A stretch of DNA of 64,000 nt from positions 345,078 to 409,077 of the forward strand of contig JAZRBM010000013.1 of assembly GCA_045635085.1 (NCBI GenBank), read 5' to 3'. The translations under genes were made by a program, and so were the position numbers. Below the pieces are notes generated by a model. That model worked only from the letters and a program-made list of their open reading frames with translations. It did not search any database and had not been told where the DNA came from. Below, in pieces: positions 1-7,791 of this stretch; within the stretch, counting starts at the first letter, position 1; each line of letters starts with the position of its first letter. The stretch comes from Congzhengia sp045635085 (GTDB taxonomy: Bacteria > Bacillota > Clostridia > UBA1381 > UBA9506).

Positions 1-1217
1 TCTTCTGCTATACCAAGACCTGAATTTTGCACACTTACATAACATCTTCCGTCTTTTGTTCCTGCTTTGATATCTATAAAGCCTTTTTCATTTGTGAACT
101 TAATTGCGTTATCTAAAAGGTTTGTCAGTACCCTTGCTATAGCATCTTTATCTGCATATACAAAAAGGTTTTCACTTTCAAATTCGACAGACAGTTGAAT
201 ATCTTTATCGGTAATATTTTTTTCAAGCTTAATTACACTCAGCCTTACAAGCTCATTAATGTCAAAGTCCTGCATTTCTAAATTGAATTTACCTTGCTCG
301 AGTCTGCTTATATCAAGCAAATCATTTACAATGCGCGACAGTCTTCTGCTTTCATCCAAAACAACAGACAGATACCACTCGTGCTTTTCCTTTGGAATCG
401 TTCCGTCTAAAATTCCTTCTACAAAACCTGTAATAGTTGTCATAGGAGTTCTCAAATCATGTGAAATATTGGCAATAAAACTGTTTCTTGTCGCCTCAAA
501 CACCTCTATTGAATCTGCCATTTCGTTGAATGTTTCACATAATTCTCCAAGCTCTTCTATCTCATCTATTTCCACTCGTTTTTTGAAGTTACCATTTGCT
601 ATAGACCTTGCTACATCGCTGAGTTTTAGAATAGGATTTGTTATTTTCTTTGCCAGAAAATAAACTAAAACAGCAACAAAAACAACTGCTACACATATAC
701 TCCAGAAGAAATATTTAAACACTTCTTCTCTTGTTTTTGTGATTTCAGGTATAGGAACGCTTACCAAAACAGCGCCGACAACCTTGCCTTCGTATGTAAT
801 AGGCTCTGACACAGCTAACATACTTACAGCGGTTTCAGCGCTTATTTTACCGCGAAAGACCTCTCTTCTTCCCGAAAGTGCTCCGTTTATAAACTTTTCT
901 TTTATTTTTCCCTGGTAGCCCTCAACACTGCTTATTACAGTATTTCCATCTTCATCAACAACAAAAATTTGTGTATTAGTTGCCGTTGCCATGCTGTCTA
1001 TACTTAAGCGATAAGCATTAGCGCTTGCGCGAGAAGAGGCTAAAGTGACTGTTATGTGAGAAACTTCCCTTGCTACATCGCTAAGATTTCCCTCTTGTTT
1101 ATAGGTAAAATACGTTCCCAAAAAGCCAAACGACATAATTCCCAACAAAAGAAAACTAACCAAAAATATAGCCATTACAAAGGTAAAAAGTTTCGTATAT
1201 AAGCTTTTGCTTTTCAT
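1..1217 (-). CDS. Sensor histidine kinase, OmpR-partner type (C-terminus beyond window)
   Basis: Membrane histidine kinase that should phosphorylate the response regulator encoded just upstream (8 nt apart, same operon). Reading from ATG at 1217 one sees an N-terminal membrane helix (FVMAIFLVSFLLLGIMSFG), an extracytoplasmic sensor region of about 130 residues, a second helix, a HAMP linker, the HisKA motif (SFIANISHDLRTPMTT, phospho-His) and the N box of the ATPase domain (NLLDNAIKFTN). The frame is still open at base 1 within the GLGIAEE segment, so the end of the catalytic domain is missing. The ligand is not predictable. Resembles ResE/BaeS-type kinases of Bacillota. Confidence 0.9.
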   Translation of the reverse strand, partial: MKSKSLYTKLFTFVMAIFLVSFLLLGIMSFGFLGTYFTYKQEGNLSDVAREVSHITVTLASSRASANAYRLSIDSMATATNTQIFVVDEDGNTVISSVEGYQGKIKEKFINGALSGRREVFRGKISAETAVSMLAVSEPITYEGKVVGAVLVSVPIPEITKTREEVFKYFFWSICVAVVFVAVLVYFLAKKITNPILKLSDVARSIANGNFKKRVEIDEIEELGELCETFNEMADSIEVFEATRNSFIANISHDLRTPMTTITGFVEGILDGTIPKEKHEWYLSVVLDESRRLSRIVNDLLDISRLEQGKFNLEMQDFDINELVRLSVIKLEKNITDKDIQLSVEFESENLFVYADKDAIARVLTNLLDNAIKFTNEKGFIDIKAGTKDGRCYVSVQNSGLGIAE

Positions 1218-1225
1218 ATTTACAC

Positions 1226-1915
1226 CTATTTTACTTCAAATTTGTATCCAACGCCCCAAACTGTCTTTAATTGCCAGTTTACATTTTCCCCTGCAATTTC
1301 CAGCTTTTCGCGAAGTCTTTTTACATGAACATCAACAGTTCTTGAATCTCCAAAATAATCAAATCCCCACACAGTTTCAAGTAATTGTTCTCTGGTGAAT
1401 ACTCTGTTTGGGTTTGTTGCCAGATAGTATAAAAGTTCTAACTCCTTAGGTGGAATATCGATTGTCTCTCCATTGATTTTCAACTCATAGTTTGTGAGAT
1501 TAATAACTATATTCGGGTAGATAATTTCCTTATCTGCGTTATCTTTTGGCTCATAACGTCTTAAAACTGCTTTAATACGTGCCACAAGCTCCTTGTTTTC
1601 AAAAGGCTTGACCATGTAATCGTCAGCACCAAGCTCTAACCCCAATACCTTGTCAAACGTTTCTCCCTTAGCAGTCAGCATTATAACCGGTATACTGCTG
1701 ACGCGTCTTATTTCTCTGCACACCTGAAAACCATCCATTTTTGGCATCATAACATCCAGCACAACTACCGAAGGTGTGGCAGTACGAAAAACTTCCAGCG
1801 CCTCTTGTCCATCATTTGCAATCACTACTTCAAAGCCTTCTTTTTCTAAGTAAAGCCTTATAATTTCACATATATTTTTATCATCATCTACAATTAATAT
1901 TTTTTGATTGTTCAT
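1226..1915 (-). CDS. Response regulator, OmpR/PhoB family
   Basis: 229-residue two-domain transcription factor. The receiver domain has the acidic cluster at D10-D12, phospho-acceptor D54 (VVVLDVMMPKMDG) and the conserved Lys in MLTAKGE. The C-terminal winged helix has the usual signature (TREQLLETVWGFDYFGDSRTV). Length is normal for the family. ATG at 1915 follows a GGGGGAGAT ribosome site. It is first in an operon with the partial kinase at 1-1217. Target genes cannot be read from the sequence. Confidence 0.95.
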   Translation of the reverse strand: MNNQKILIVDDDKNICEIIRLYLEKEGFEVVIANDGQEALEVFRTATPSVVVLDVMMPKMDGFQVCREIRRVSSIPVIMLTAKGETFDKVLGLELGADDYMVKPFENKELVARIKAVLRRYEPKDNADKEIIYPNIVINLTNYELKINGETIDIPPKELELLYYLATNPNRVFTREQLLETVWGFDYFGDSRTVDVHVKRLREKLEIAGENVNWQLKTVWGVGYKFEVK

Positions 1916-1931
1916 AATAATATCTCCCCCT

Positions 1932-2804
1932 TTAATTTTTGCACCATCTGCCCGATGCTCCGCAGGGCAAAATTATATCAGAATCACCAACAGGAATACC
2001 TATTTCTTCTGCAACTACCGTTCCGCCAAACTTTTTAATAAACTTTAATTTCAAAATATTGGCAAGTACCGTCGGCTGTAATCCCGTGGTGTATGAATTT
2101 ATCAAGAAGAAAAGCGGATTATCTGACATAATCTTCATACATTTTTCAACTAATGGATAAAGCTCATCCTCTAGTTTCCAGATTTCACCATTAGGTCCTC
2201 GTCCATACGATGGCGGATCCATTATTATACCATCATATGTGTTTCCCCGTCTTGATTCACGCTCAACAAATTTGATAACGTCGTCTACAATAAATCTTAC
2301 AGGTTTGTCACGAAGTCCTGAGCATTCTAAATTCTCCTTTGCCCACGCTACCATACCTTTAGATGAATCAACGTGCACAACAGAAGCCCCAGCGCCCGCA
2401 GCTGCTGCAGTTGCTCCGCCAGTGTAAGCAAAAAGATTCAAAACCTTAATCGGCCTTGATGCACTTTTAATGAGATTTGAAAACCACATCCAGTTCACTG
2501 CCTGCTCAGGAAACAATCCGGTGTGCTTAAATCCCATAGGTTTAACGTAAAAACTGAGGTCTAAAGGCTCAAACCTTATTTTCCACTTGTCAGGAATTTT
2601 CGTATGTATTTCCCATGAACCACCACCTGTATTTTTTCTGTGGTAGTGTGCAGAAGCTGTTTTCCACATCCCGGGCTTTAGTTTTTCATCCCATATAACC
2701 TGCGGGTCAGGTCTTATCAGCCTATAGCCTCCCCAATCTTCAAGCTTTTCGCCACCGGAAATATCTAAAACTTTATAATCTTTCCATTTATCGCAAATGA
2801 ACAT
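1932..2804 (-). CDS. Class I SAM-dependent methyltransferase, RlmI/RlmK-like
   Basis: 290-residue Rossmann-fold methyltransferase. SAM-binding motif I is seen as NLFAYTGGATAAAAGAGA, followed by the acidic end of strand 2 (VVHVDSSKGM) and the catalytic-type motif DPPSYGRG, which matches the NPP/DPPxF family that methylates bases in rRNA (COG1092-like). It lacks the N-terminal PUA domain of full-length RlmI, so the exact substrate is open. An upstream promoter at 2854-2882 fits expression separate from the two-component genes that follow 16 nt downstream. Confidence 0.8.
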   Translation of the reverse strand: MFICDKWKDYKVLDISGGEKLEDWGGYRLIRPDPQVIWDEKLKPGMWKTASAHYHRKNTGGGSWEIHTKIPDKWKIRFEPLDLSFYVKPMGFKHTGLFPEQAVNWMWFSNLIKSASRPIKVLNLFAYTGGATAAAAGAGASVVHVDSSKGMVAWAKENLECSGLRDKPVRFIVDDVIKFVERESRRGNTYDGIIMDPPSYGRGPNGEIWKLEDELYPLVEKCMKIMSDNPLFFLINSYTTGLQPTVLANILKLKFIKKFGGTVVAEEIGIPVGDSDIILPCGASGRWCKN

Positions 2805-2853
2805 AATTCATCTATCCTCCAATTAGATATAAAAACTCTATTTTATACCGAAT

Positions 2854-2882
2854 ATTTTATCATTTTAACATGCTTTAGTCAA
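2854..2882 (-). promoter_or_regulatory. Sigma-A promoter for the methyltransferase gene
   Basis: On the minus strand TTGACT (2882-2877), a 17-nt spacer and TAAAAT (2859-2854) lie about 50 nt before the ATG at 2804. This is the only good vegetative promoter in the divergent gap to yabP. Confidence 0.65.
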
Positions 2883-2955
2883 CGAATTTTTTATGCTCGT
2901 CATAATAATTTTAAAAAGTTCATAAAATTATAAAAAACATCTTTGGAGGTACGAT

Positions 2956-3231
2956 ATGACAGGGGTTAATTTACCACATAACATTGTTTTAGAGAATAAA
3001 GAAAAGCTTTCTGTTTCCGGGGTAAGCGACGTAGATACTTTTGACGAAAACAAAATAGTGCTTTTTATTCCGGATGACACATTAATTATTGACGGAGATG
3101 AGCTGCACATTCAAAAATTTGATATATCTACAGGCGAGCTTATAATAGAGGGAGAAATCTACTCTCTTACGTATACAGGCTCCTCAGGCGGTAAAAATTC
3201 AAAAGGTTTTTTCAAAAAAATGCTAAAATAA
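2956..3231 (+). CDS. yabP: Sporulation protein YabP
   Basis: 91-residue YabP/YqfC-family protein, required in B. subtilis for spore formation under mother-cell (SigE) control. The N-terminus (LPHNIVLENKEKLSVSGV) and the central VLFIPDDTLIIDGDELHI segment are typical of the family. It starts with ATG after a GGAGG site and is followed 15 nt later by yabQ, the usual gene order. No sigma-A promoter was found upstream, as expected for a sporulation-specific gene. Confidence 0.9.
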   Translation: MTGVNLPHNIVLENKEKLSVSGVSDVDTFDENKIVLFIPDDTLIIDGDELHIQKFDISTGELIIEGEIYSLTYTGSSGGKNSKGFFKKMLK

Positions 3232-3246
3232 GAAACGGAGATTATT

Positions 3247-3774
3247 ATGACAGCCTATATAAATGGTGAAATATTAATTTTTTTGTGGTCACTGCTGTCC
3301 GGCATGACCATAATGTTGTTATATGATTTTTTCGCATCTTTTACCGCCAGTAAAAACCAGTCGATATTAGTGTGCAATATTTTTGACGGAATTTTCGTTA
3401 TATGCGCTGTTTTTCTTATGATGTTTATACTTTTAAATGTTTCAAACGGTTACATAAGGTCGTTTGAATTTGTAGGCGTCGCAATAGGGGGGATTTTATA
3501 TAAGATTTTATTAAGCAGACTCTTTAAACCCTTATTTTCTTGGATAATACACATATTTTTTGCAATTTTCATTTTTTTTTACAAAATACTATTGACACCA
3601 ATTAGATTTATGTATAAAATTATGCATAGTATTATGTGTATATTCTGTGGTTTGGTGTCACGGTGGGTATCCCCGCTTCGATATCAGCTAAGAACTTTAA
3701 AAATTTGTTTAAAAAAAGAGCTACAAAACGGAGATTGCGATGGAAAATTCAGTAAAGGTTGTAAAAAAAGTTAA
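3247..3774 (+). CDS. yabQ: Spore cortex biosynthesis protein YabQ
   Basis: 175-residue protein with several hydrophobic helices and a Lys-rich C-terminus, matching the YabQ family needed for cortex synthesis around the forespore. Recognition rests on the N-terminal helix pattern (ILIFLWSLLSGMTIMLLYDFF, shown here only as a landmark near residues 8-28) and on its position between yabP and divIC. Its last 35 bases overlap the divIC-like start, implying translational coupling. Confidence 0.85.
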   Translation: MTAYINGEILIFLWSLLSGMTIMLLYDFFASFTASKNQSILVCNIFDGIFVICAVFLMMFILLNVSNGYIRSFEFVGVAIGGILYKILLSRLFKPLFSWIIHIFFAIFIFFYKILLTPIRFMYKIMHSIMCIFCGLVSRWVSPLRYQLRTLKICLKKELQNGDCDGKFSKGCKKS

Positions 3775-4042
3775 TTTAAAACTTTTAGCAAAAAGACTTT
3801 TAGTTATCTTTTTGTTTATTTATCTGCTCGTTTCTTTAATTTCACAGCAGTTTAATTTTGTCGCTTTAAAGAAAGCAAATATTGATGTAGATATTCAGAT
3901 TGAAGAAGCTTTAAAAGAACAGGAAAACCTCAAAGCAGAGCTTGCTTCCATAGATTCAGAAGATTTTATAAGACGTACAATACGCGAAAGACTGGGATAT
4001 ACAAGACCAAACGAAAAGGTCTTTGTTGACGCTTCTAAATAA
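3740..4042 (+). CDS. divIC: FtsB/DivIC-type septum formation initiator
   Basis: 100-residue bitopic division protein: a basic N-terminus, one membrane helix (LLVIFLFIYLLVSLISQQ), a short coiled coil (EEALKEQENLKAELASI) and the C-terminal signature SEDFIRRTIRERLGYTRPNE of the DivIC/FtsB family, which bridges FtsL and FtsQ/DivIB in the divisome. The ATG at 3740 has an ACGGAG site 6 nt ahead and lies inside the end of yabQ. Same gene order as in Bacillus and Clostridium. Confidence 0.9.
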   Translation: MENSVKVVKKVNLKLLAKRLLVIFLFIYLLVSLISQQFNFVALKKANIDVDIQIEEALKEQENLKAELASIDSEDFIRRTIRERLGYTRPNEKVFVDASK

Positions 4043-4073
4043 TACATTGTAATTTACAGGAGGAAAGGTTTTA

Positions 4074-4520
4074 ATGGAATTAGAACCAGGAAAAATTGTT
4101 GAATGCAAAGTAACCGGTATTACTCAATTCGGTGCTTTTGTAGCTATGGAAGACGGAAAAACAGGGCTTATACATATTTCCGAGATAGCTTTAGAATATG
4201 TAAAAGATATTAAAAACCACGTCAAAGAAGGAGATACTCTAAAAGCCAAGGTTATTTCTATTGACAAAACGGGAAAAATCAGTCTGTCTGTCAAGCAAGC
4301 ATTACTTGATGAACGAAATGCAGCAAAAAAAACAACCCCTAAAAAGCCTTTTCGTAAACCGGATGATTTTGACTGGTCTAAAAAGTCCGCGCAACCTTCA
4401 AGTTTTGAAGATATGCTCGCAAAGTTTAAGCAGGACAGCGATGAAAAGCTCCACGACGTCAAAAAGGCAATTGACTCTAAACGCGGTTCCGGATACAGAC
4501 GTTCTCAAGGTTCATTTTAA
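4074..4520 (+). CDS. S1 RNA-binding domain protein, YabR-like
   Basis: 148 residues. Residues 1-75 form one S1 (OB-fold) domain (PGKIVECKVTGITQFGAFVA, VKEGDTLKAKVISID) of the kind found in polynucleotide phosphorylase and YabR; the remainder is a charged, Lys/Ser/Arg-rich tail ending GYRRSQGSF, likely disordered and RNA-binding. It follows divIC by 31 nt as in Bacillus and is closed by a terminator at 4533-4560. Role presumably in RNA metabolism or translation; the exact function is not known. Confidence 0.85.
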   Translation: MELEPGKIVECKVTGITQFGAFVAMEDGKTGLIHISEIALEYVKDIKNHVKEGDTLKAKVISIDKTGKISLSVKQALLDERNAAKKTTPKKPFRKPDDFDWSKKSAQPSSFEDMLAKFKQDSDEKLHDVKKAIDSKRGSGYRRSQGSF

Positions 4521-4532
4521 TTAAAAGCATTA

Positions 4533-4560
4533 CGGCAGCATCAGCTGCCGCTTATTTTTT
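4533..4560 (+). terminator. Rho-independent terminator after the yabP-S1 operon
   Basis: Perfect 7-bp stem CGGCAGC/GCTGCCG (4533-4539 with 4544-4550), loop ATCA, followed by CTTATTTTTT. Confidence 0.85.
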
Positions 4561-4578
4561 AAATATAAGGAGATAATT

Positions 4579-5157
4579 ATGACAAAGGATGAAATAAAAA
4601 GCAAGTATTTAAATAACGAAACCATTCTCTGGCAAGGTGGTGCACTCAATGTCCCACTTTTAAACAAGTCTGATATTTTACTAATTCCTTTTACTTTGAT
4701 TTTTGGCGGTTTATTTATTATTTACGCATTAATTAGCGCTCTTATGATGATTGCCGGAGAAAGCGCTCTGTTCTCTCTTGTAGGCATAACATTTCTTTTA
4801 ATCGGATTATATATTTTGTTTTTCAGAATTTTTTACAGAAAAAAGCGTATCCAGCGCGAGATTTATTTCGTAACAGAAAACAGAGTGTTTGCATTTGACA
4901 GTATGCGCGATGAAGTGATTTTTGATATTTCGCTTAATGAAACAGAGCTTTATTTAGGTGACAAAAGCTTAATTCTTGGCAGCACAAATTCAATCGGAGA
5001 TTTTGTTTATAATTTAGGACTTGATATTTTCTTCAGAAAATTTATAAAAGCTACTCCCACTTTTAAATACATTGATGACATAAGCGGAGTTTACAAAATA
5101 ATTATTGAAAACAAGAAAAAGGAAGTTGAAATAGAGGATGATTCAATTTTTATCTGA
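4579..5157 (+). CDS. Membrane protein with bacterial PH-like domain, function unknown
   Basis: 192 residues: an N-terminal ILWQGG motif, two membrane helices (about residues 30-60 and 70-92, the second ending in LIGLYILFFRIFY) and a C-terminal domain beginning RIQREIYFVTENRVFAFDS. The layout 'W-x-G before two helices, then Y-x-T-N-x-R' is that of bacterial PH-domain (YdbT/YvbH-like) proteins. ATG is preceded by AAGGAG. Its last 20 bases overlap the start of rsmG, so the two are probably translated together. No specific role can be assigned. Confidence 0.7.
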   Translation: MTKDEIKSKYLNNETILWQGGALNVPLLNKSDILLIPFTLIFGGLFIIYALISALMMIAGESALFSLVGITFLLIGLYILFFRIFYRKKRIQREIYFVTENRVFAFDSMRDEVIFDISLNETELYLGDKSLILGSTNSIGDFVYNLGLDIFFRKFIKATPTFKYIDDISGVYKIIIENKKKEVEIEDDSIFI

Positions 5158-5845
5158 AATATCAAAGGATGCAGGTTTCAATCTTAGCAAAGAACAATTA
5201 AATCAGTTTGACTTATACAGACATCTCTTAGTAGAATGGAACAAAAAAATGAACCTCACTGCGATAACAGAGAAGTGCGAGGTTGCAACAAAGCATTTTA
5301 TAGATAGCTTATACGGTCTTAAATTCCTTTCAAATGCCAAAACCTTAATCGATGTAGGAACAGGTGCAGGTTTTCCTGGACTCCCTCTTAAAATAGCAAA
5401 GCCCGAGCTTTCTCTCACGTTATTAGACTCTTTAAATAAAAGGTTAAACTTTTTGACAGAGGTTAAAAATAAGCTTTCCTTATCAGATGTCACCTGCATA
5501 CATTCGCGCGCTGAAGATGGCGCTGCGCCCAAATCTTCTTTGCGCGAAAGTTTTGACGCAGTTACATCCCGTGCCGTTGCCAATATGTCGGTTTTAGCAG
5601 AATACTGTTTACCCTATGTAAAGTGCGGTGGTGTGTTCTTAGCTTATAAAGGCAGCGAAATCGAAGAAGAACTCAGCATAAGCTCTAACGCTATTGATAT
5701 TTTAGGTGGCGAGATTTTGGAAGTATTTAAATACGAAATTCCAAAAACAGATATAACTCATTCAATAGTCGTTATTAAAAAAGTAAGACCCACACCCGAT
5801 AAATATCCAAGGCTTCAAGGAAAAATACAAAAAAAATCACTATAA
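5138..5845 (+). CDS. rsmG: 16S rRNA (guanine527-N7)-methyltransferase RsmG
   Basis: 235-residue SAM-dependent methyltransferase that modifies G527 of 16S rRNA; loss gives low-level streptomycin resistance in many bacteria. Seen: the N-terminal helical part with VEWNKKMNLTAI, SAM motif DVGTGAGFPGLPLKI, and the VTSRAVANM segment typical of GidB/RsmG. Length is normal. The ATG sits inside the end of the preceding membrane-protein gene. Strong terminator downstream (5943-5982). Confidence 0.95.
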   Translation: MIQFLSEISKDAGFNLSKEQLNQFDLYRHLLVEWNKKMNLTAITEKCEVATKHFIDSLYGLKFLSNAKTLIDVGTGAGFPGLPLKIAKPELSLTLLDSLNKRLNFLTEVKNKLSLSDVTCIHSRAEDGAAPKSSLRESFDAVTSRAVANMSVLAEYCLPYVKCGGVFLAYKGSEIEEELSISSNAIDILGGEILEVFKYEIPKTDITHSIVVIKKVRPTPDKYPRLQGKIQKKSL

Positions 5846-5942
5846 CAAGGTCAGTAGCAAAATGCTACAGGCCACACAAGGCAAAAAAGTGTAAGTTTAA
5901 GCCTTTAAATCATATTGCTTAAGCTAAAATGTTATAAAACTT
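5846..5942 (+). other. Structured intergenic stretch after rsmG
   Basis: No ORF. A hairpin GGTC-A-GTAGC / GCTAC-A-GGCC (about 5851-5875, with a G.U pair only on the plus strand) is followed by a second possible pairing, TTAAGC with GCTTAA, before the terminator at 5943. It could be a structured 3' UTR or a small RNA; no promoter was identified. Confidence 0.3.
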
Positions 5943-5982
5943 AAAGAAGCAATTCGTCATTTGACGAATTGCTTCTTTTTTT
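5943..5982 (+). terminator. Strong Rho-independent terminator after rsmG
   Basis: 17-bp perfect inverted repeat (5943-5959 with 5962-5978), its right arm running into TTTTTTT. The arms contain TTCGTCA/TGACGAA, which also fits the Spo0A-box consensus TGNCGAA; this is probably coincidental. Confidence 0.9.
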
Positions 5983-6071
5983 ATTGCCTTATGTTTTGAA
6001 CAATCTTTGCCATCAACGTCGCAATCGTTACTTTTTTCAATAGAATTTATACTAAAGGCAACAAAATATAC

Positions 6072-6100
6072 TTGTCGAAAAGTTGTCGTATTTTCGACAA
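6072..6100 (+). promoter_or_regulatory. Spo0A-box-like inverted repeat upstream of spoIIA
   Basis: TTGTCGAAAA (6072-6081) and its exact inverse TTTTCGACAA (6091-6100) flank a third partial site TTGTCGTA (6083-6090). TGTCGAA is the consensus 0A box (TGNCGAA). The spoIIA operon of Bacillus is activated by phosphorylated Spo0A with SigH, so these sites 84-112 nt before the start codon are well placed. AAAGGATTG (6118-6126) is a possible SigH -35 element, but no convincing -10 follows. Confidence 0.6.
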
Positions 6101-6183
6101 AAGGTTGTATATTTCATCAAAGGATTGGGAATAATTGTTATCGTATACAGTTTTGGCATAAAAAATACTAAGGAGGAATAGCT

Positions 6184-6534
6184 TTGGAAATCAAAGTTAC
6201 TGTAAGAAAAAACATTTTGGTAGTCACACTTTTTGGCGAGCTTGACCACCACACAACAAAAGATGTTAAAAATCTGATTGAGGAAGTTATAAAAAACAGA
6301 AGTGTTAAAAATTTAATTTTTGACCTTTCAAATCTCACTTTTATGGACAGTTCAGGAATCGGCATCATCGTAGGAAGATACAAACTGATAAGTTCATTAG
6401 GCGGAAGTGTTGCAATATCCGGAGCAAGAGGCAACGTAAACAAACTTCTTTATATGTCCGGCATAAACAAAATAATTAATATATACGATTCTACCAATAG
6501 CGCAATTTTAAGCATACAGGAGGAAATTTGCTGA
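6184..6534 (+). CDS. spoIIAA: Anti-sigma F factor antagonist SpoIIAA
   Basis: 116-residue STAS-domain protein. In its unphosphorylated form it binds SpoIIAB and frees SigF in the forespore. The phosphorylation site motif is present (FMDSSGIGIIVGRYK, Ser of DSSG at residues 55-58). TTG start at 6184 is supported by AGGAGG 7 nt upstream and by the family N-terminus (MEIKVTVRKNILVV). First gene of the spoIIA operon; overlaps spoIIAB by 3 nt. Spo0A-type boxes lie upstream. Confidence 0.95.
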   Translation: MEIKVTVRKNILVVTLFGELDHHTTKDVKNLIEEVIKNRSVKNLIFDLSNLTFMDSSGIGIIVGRYKLISSLGGSVAISGARGNVNKLLYMSGINKIINIYDSTNSAILSIQEEIC

Positions 6535-6965
6535 TGGAAAACAGTATGAAACTAGAATTTTTAAGTATATCCGAAAACGTAAAATTTGCCCGAAGCGCTG
6601 TTTGCGCCTTTGTATCACAGTTAAACCCTACTCTGGGCGAAATTGACGACATCAAAACAGCCGTTTCTGAAGCCGTAACAAATATTGTTGTACATGCCTA
6701 CGGCGAAAAAGGCGGCATAGTTTACATAGAATGCACACTTTCCTGCGACACTATAAAAATAAAAATTAAAGATACAGGATGCGGAATAGACGATATATCA
6801 CTTGCCCGCACTCCCCTATACAGTGGCTCATCAGATTCAGAGCGAAGCGGACTTGGTTTTACTGTTATGGAAACTTTTATGGATGAAATTGATGTAATAA
6901 GCGAAAAAAACGCAGGTACAACAGTAACCATGACAAAACATATAGGCAACAGTGAGAATACTTGA
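6534..6965 (+). CDS. spoIIAB: Anti-sigma F factor and serine kinase SpoIIAB
   Basis: 143-residue GHKL-fold kinase that holds SigF inactive and phosphorylates SpoIIAA. N box EAVTNIVVHAYGEKGG, G1 box DTGCGIDDISLA and SGLGFTVM (G2) are all visible. ATG at 6534 (TGATG overlap with the SpoIIAA stop) is preferred over the in-frame TTG at 6528 because the AGGAGG at 6518-6523 is then 10 nt away rather than 4. Overlaps the frame of sigF. Confidence 0.93.
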   Translation: MENSMKLEFLSISENVKFARSAVCAFVSQLNPTLGEIDDIKTAVSEAVTNIVVHAYGEKGGIVYIECTLSCDTIKIKIKDTGCGIDDISLARTPLYSGSSDSERSGLGFTVMETFMDEIDVISEKNAGTTVTMTKHIGNSENT

Positions 6966-6973
6966 GGTGGCTC

Positions 6974-7702
6974 GTGGAAAAATTTCAAAAAGATGCTACA
7001 TACACTAAAATCAAACTTGCGCAATCAGGCGACGAGTTTTCCAAAACACTGCTCATAGAGGAAAATATGGGGCTTGTTCTTTCGATAGCGAAAAAATTTT
7101 ATAATCGCGGCTACGACGCAGATGATATCAATCAGTTAGGAACCATAGGGCTATTAAAAGCTATCGAAAAATTTGACACAACACAAAACGTTCGCTTTTC
7201 TACCTATGCAGTCCCCTTGATTTTGGGAGAAATACGTCGTTTTCTGCGCGATGACGGACCAATAAAAGTCAGCAGAAGCATAAAGCAAACTGCAACTTTA
7301 ATTTTACATTTTATTGAAAAAGAACAAAAAAGTCACGGTCACACGCCAGGTATTAAAGACATTTCTACCGCGCTCGGTCTTTCGGTTGACGAGATTATTA
7401 CAGCACAAGAGGCAACAAAAGCACCCGAGTCACTATTTTCAGAACGTACCGATGGCGATAAAAATATTTTGGATTTTATAAAAAACGACCCGGCAGAAAA
7501 CGAAATTCTCACAAAATTAGATATTAAAACTGCACTCTCATCCCTGCCGCAACGGGAAAAAACTATAATTGCAATGCGCTATTTTTTAGACAAGCCACAA
7601 AGAGATGTTGCCGAAAAGCTCGGCATATCGCAGGTGCAGGTTTCACGACTGGAAAAAAAGATTCTGCAAAAGCTCCGAAATCATCTTACGTGCGAAAGCT
7701 AA
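6974..7702 (+). CDS. sigF: RNA polymerase sigma-F factor, sporulation
   Basis: 242-residue sigma-70-family factor (SigF/SigB/SigG group), the first forespore-specific sigma factor. Region 2 is clear (GYDADDINQLGTIGLLKAIEKF, given as landmark; RFSTYAVPLILGEIRRFLRD), followed by region 3 and region 4 (KTIIAMRYFLDKPQRDVAEK, QVSRLEKKILQKLR). GTG at 6974 follows GAGGTGG; an in-frame TTG at 6962 would add four residues but has no ribosome site. Third gene of the operon, where Bacillus also has sigF. Confidence 0.93.
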   Translation: MEKFQKDATYTKIKLAQSGDEFSKTLLIEENMGLVLSIAKKFYNRGYDADDINQLGTIGLLKAIEKFDTTQNVRFSTYAVPLILGEIRRFLRDDGPIKVSRSIKQTATLILHFIEKEQKSHGHTPGIKDISTALGLSVDEIITAQEATKAPESLFSERTDGDKNILDFIKNDPAENEILTKLDIKTALSSLPQREKTIIAMRYFLDKPQRDVAEKLGISQVQVSRLEKKILQKLRNHLTCES

Positions 7703-7728
7703 TTTTCGTATTTTTCGTGCTAAAGCTA

Positions 7729-7756
7729 TTGACAAAAACCCTTACAATATGATACT
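7729..7756 (+). promoter_or_regulatory. Sigma-A promoter for the zinc-knuckle protein gene
   Basis: TTGACA (7729-7734), 16-nt spacer, GATACT (7751-7756) with an upstream TATG; start codon 36 nt further. It separates this gene from the spoIIA operon. Confidence 0.65.
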
Positions 7757-7791
7757 CTTATTTTGTTAAAAAACGAAAGGAAGGTATCGTT

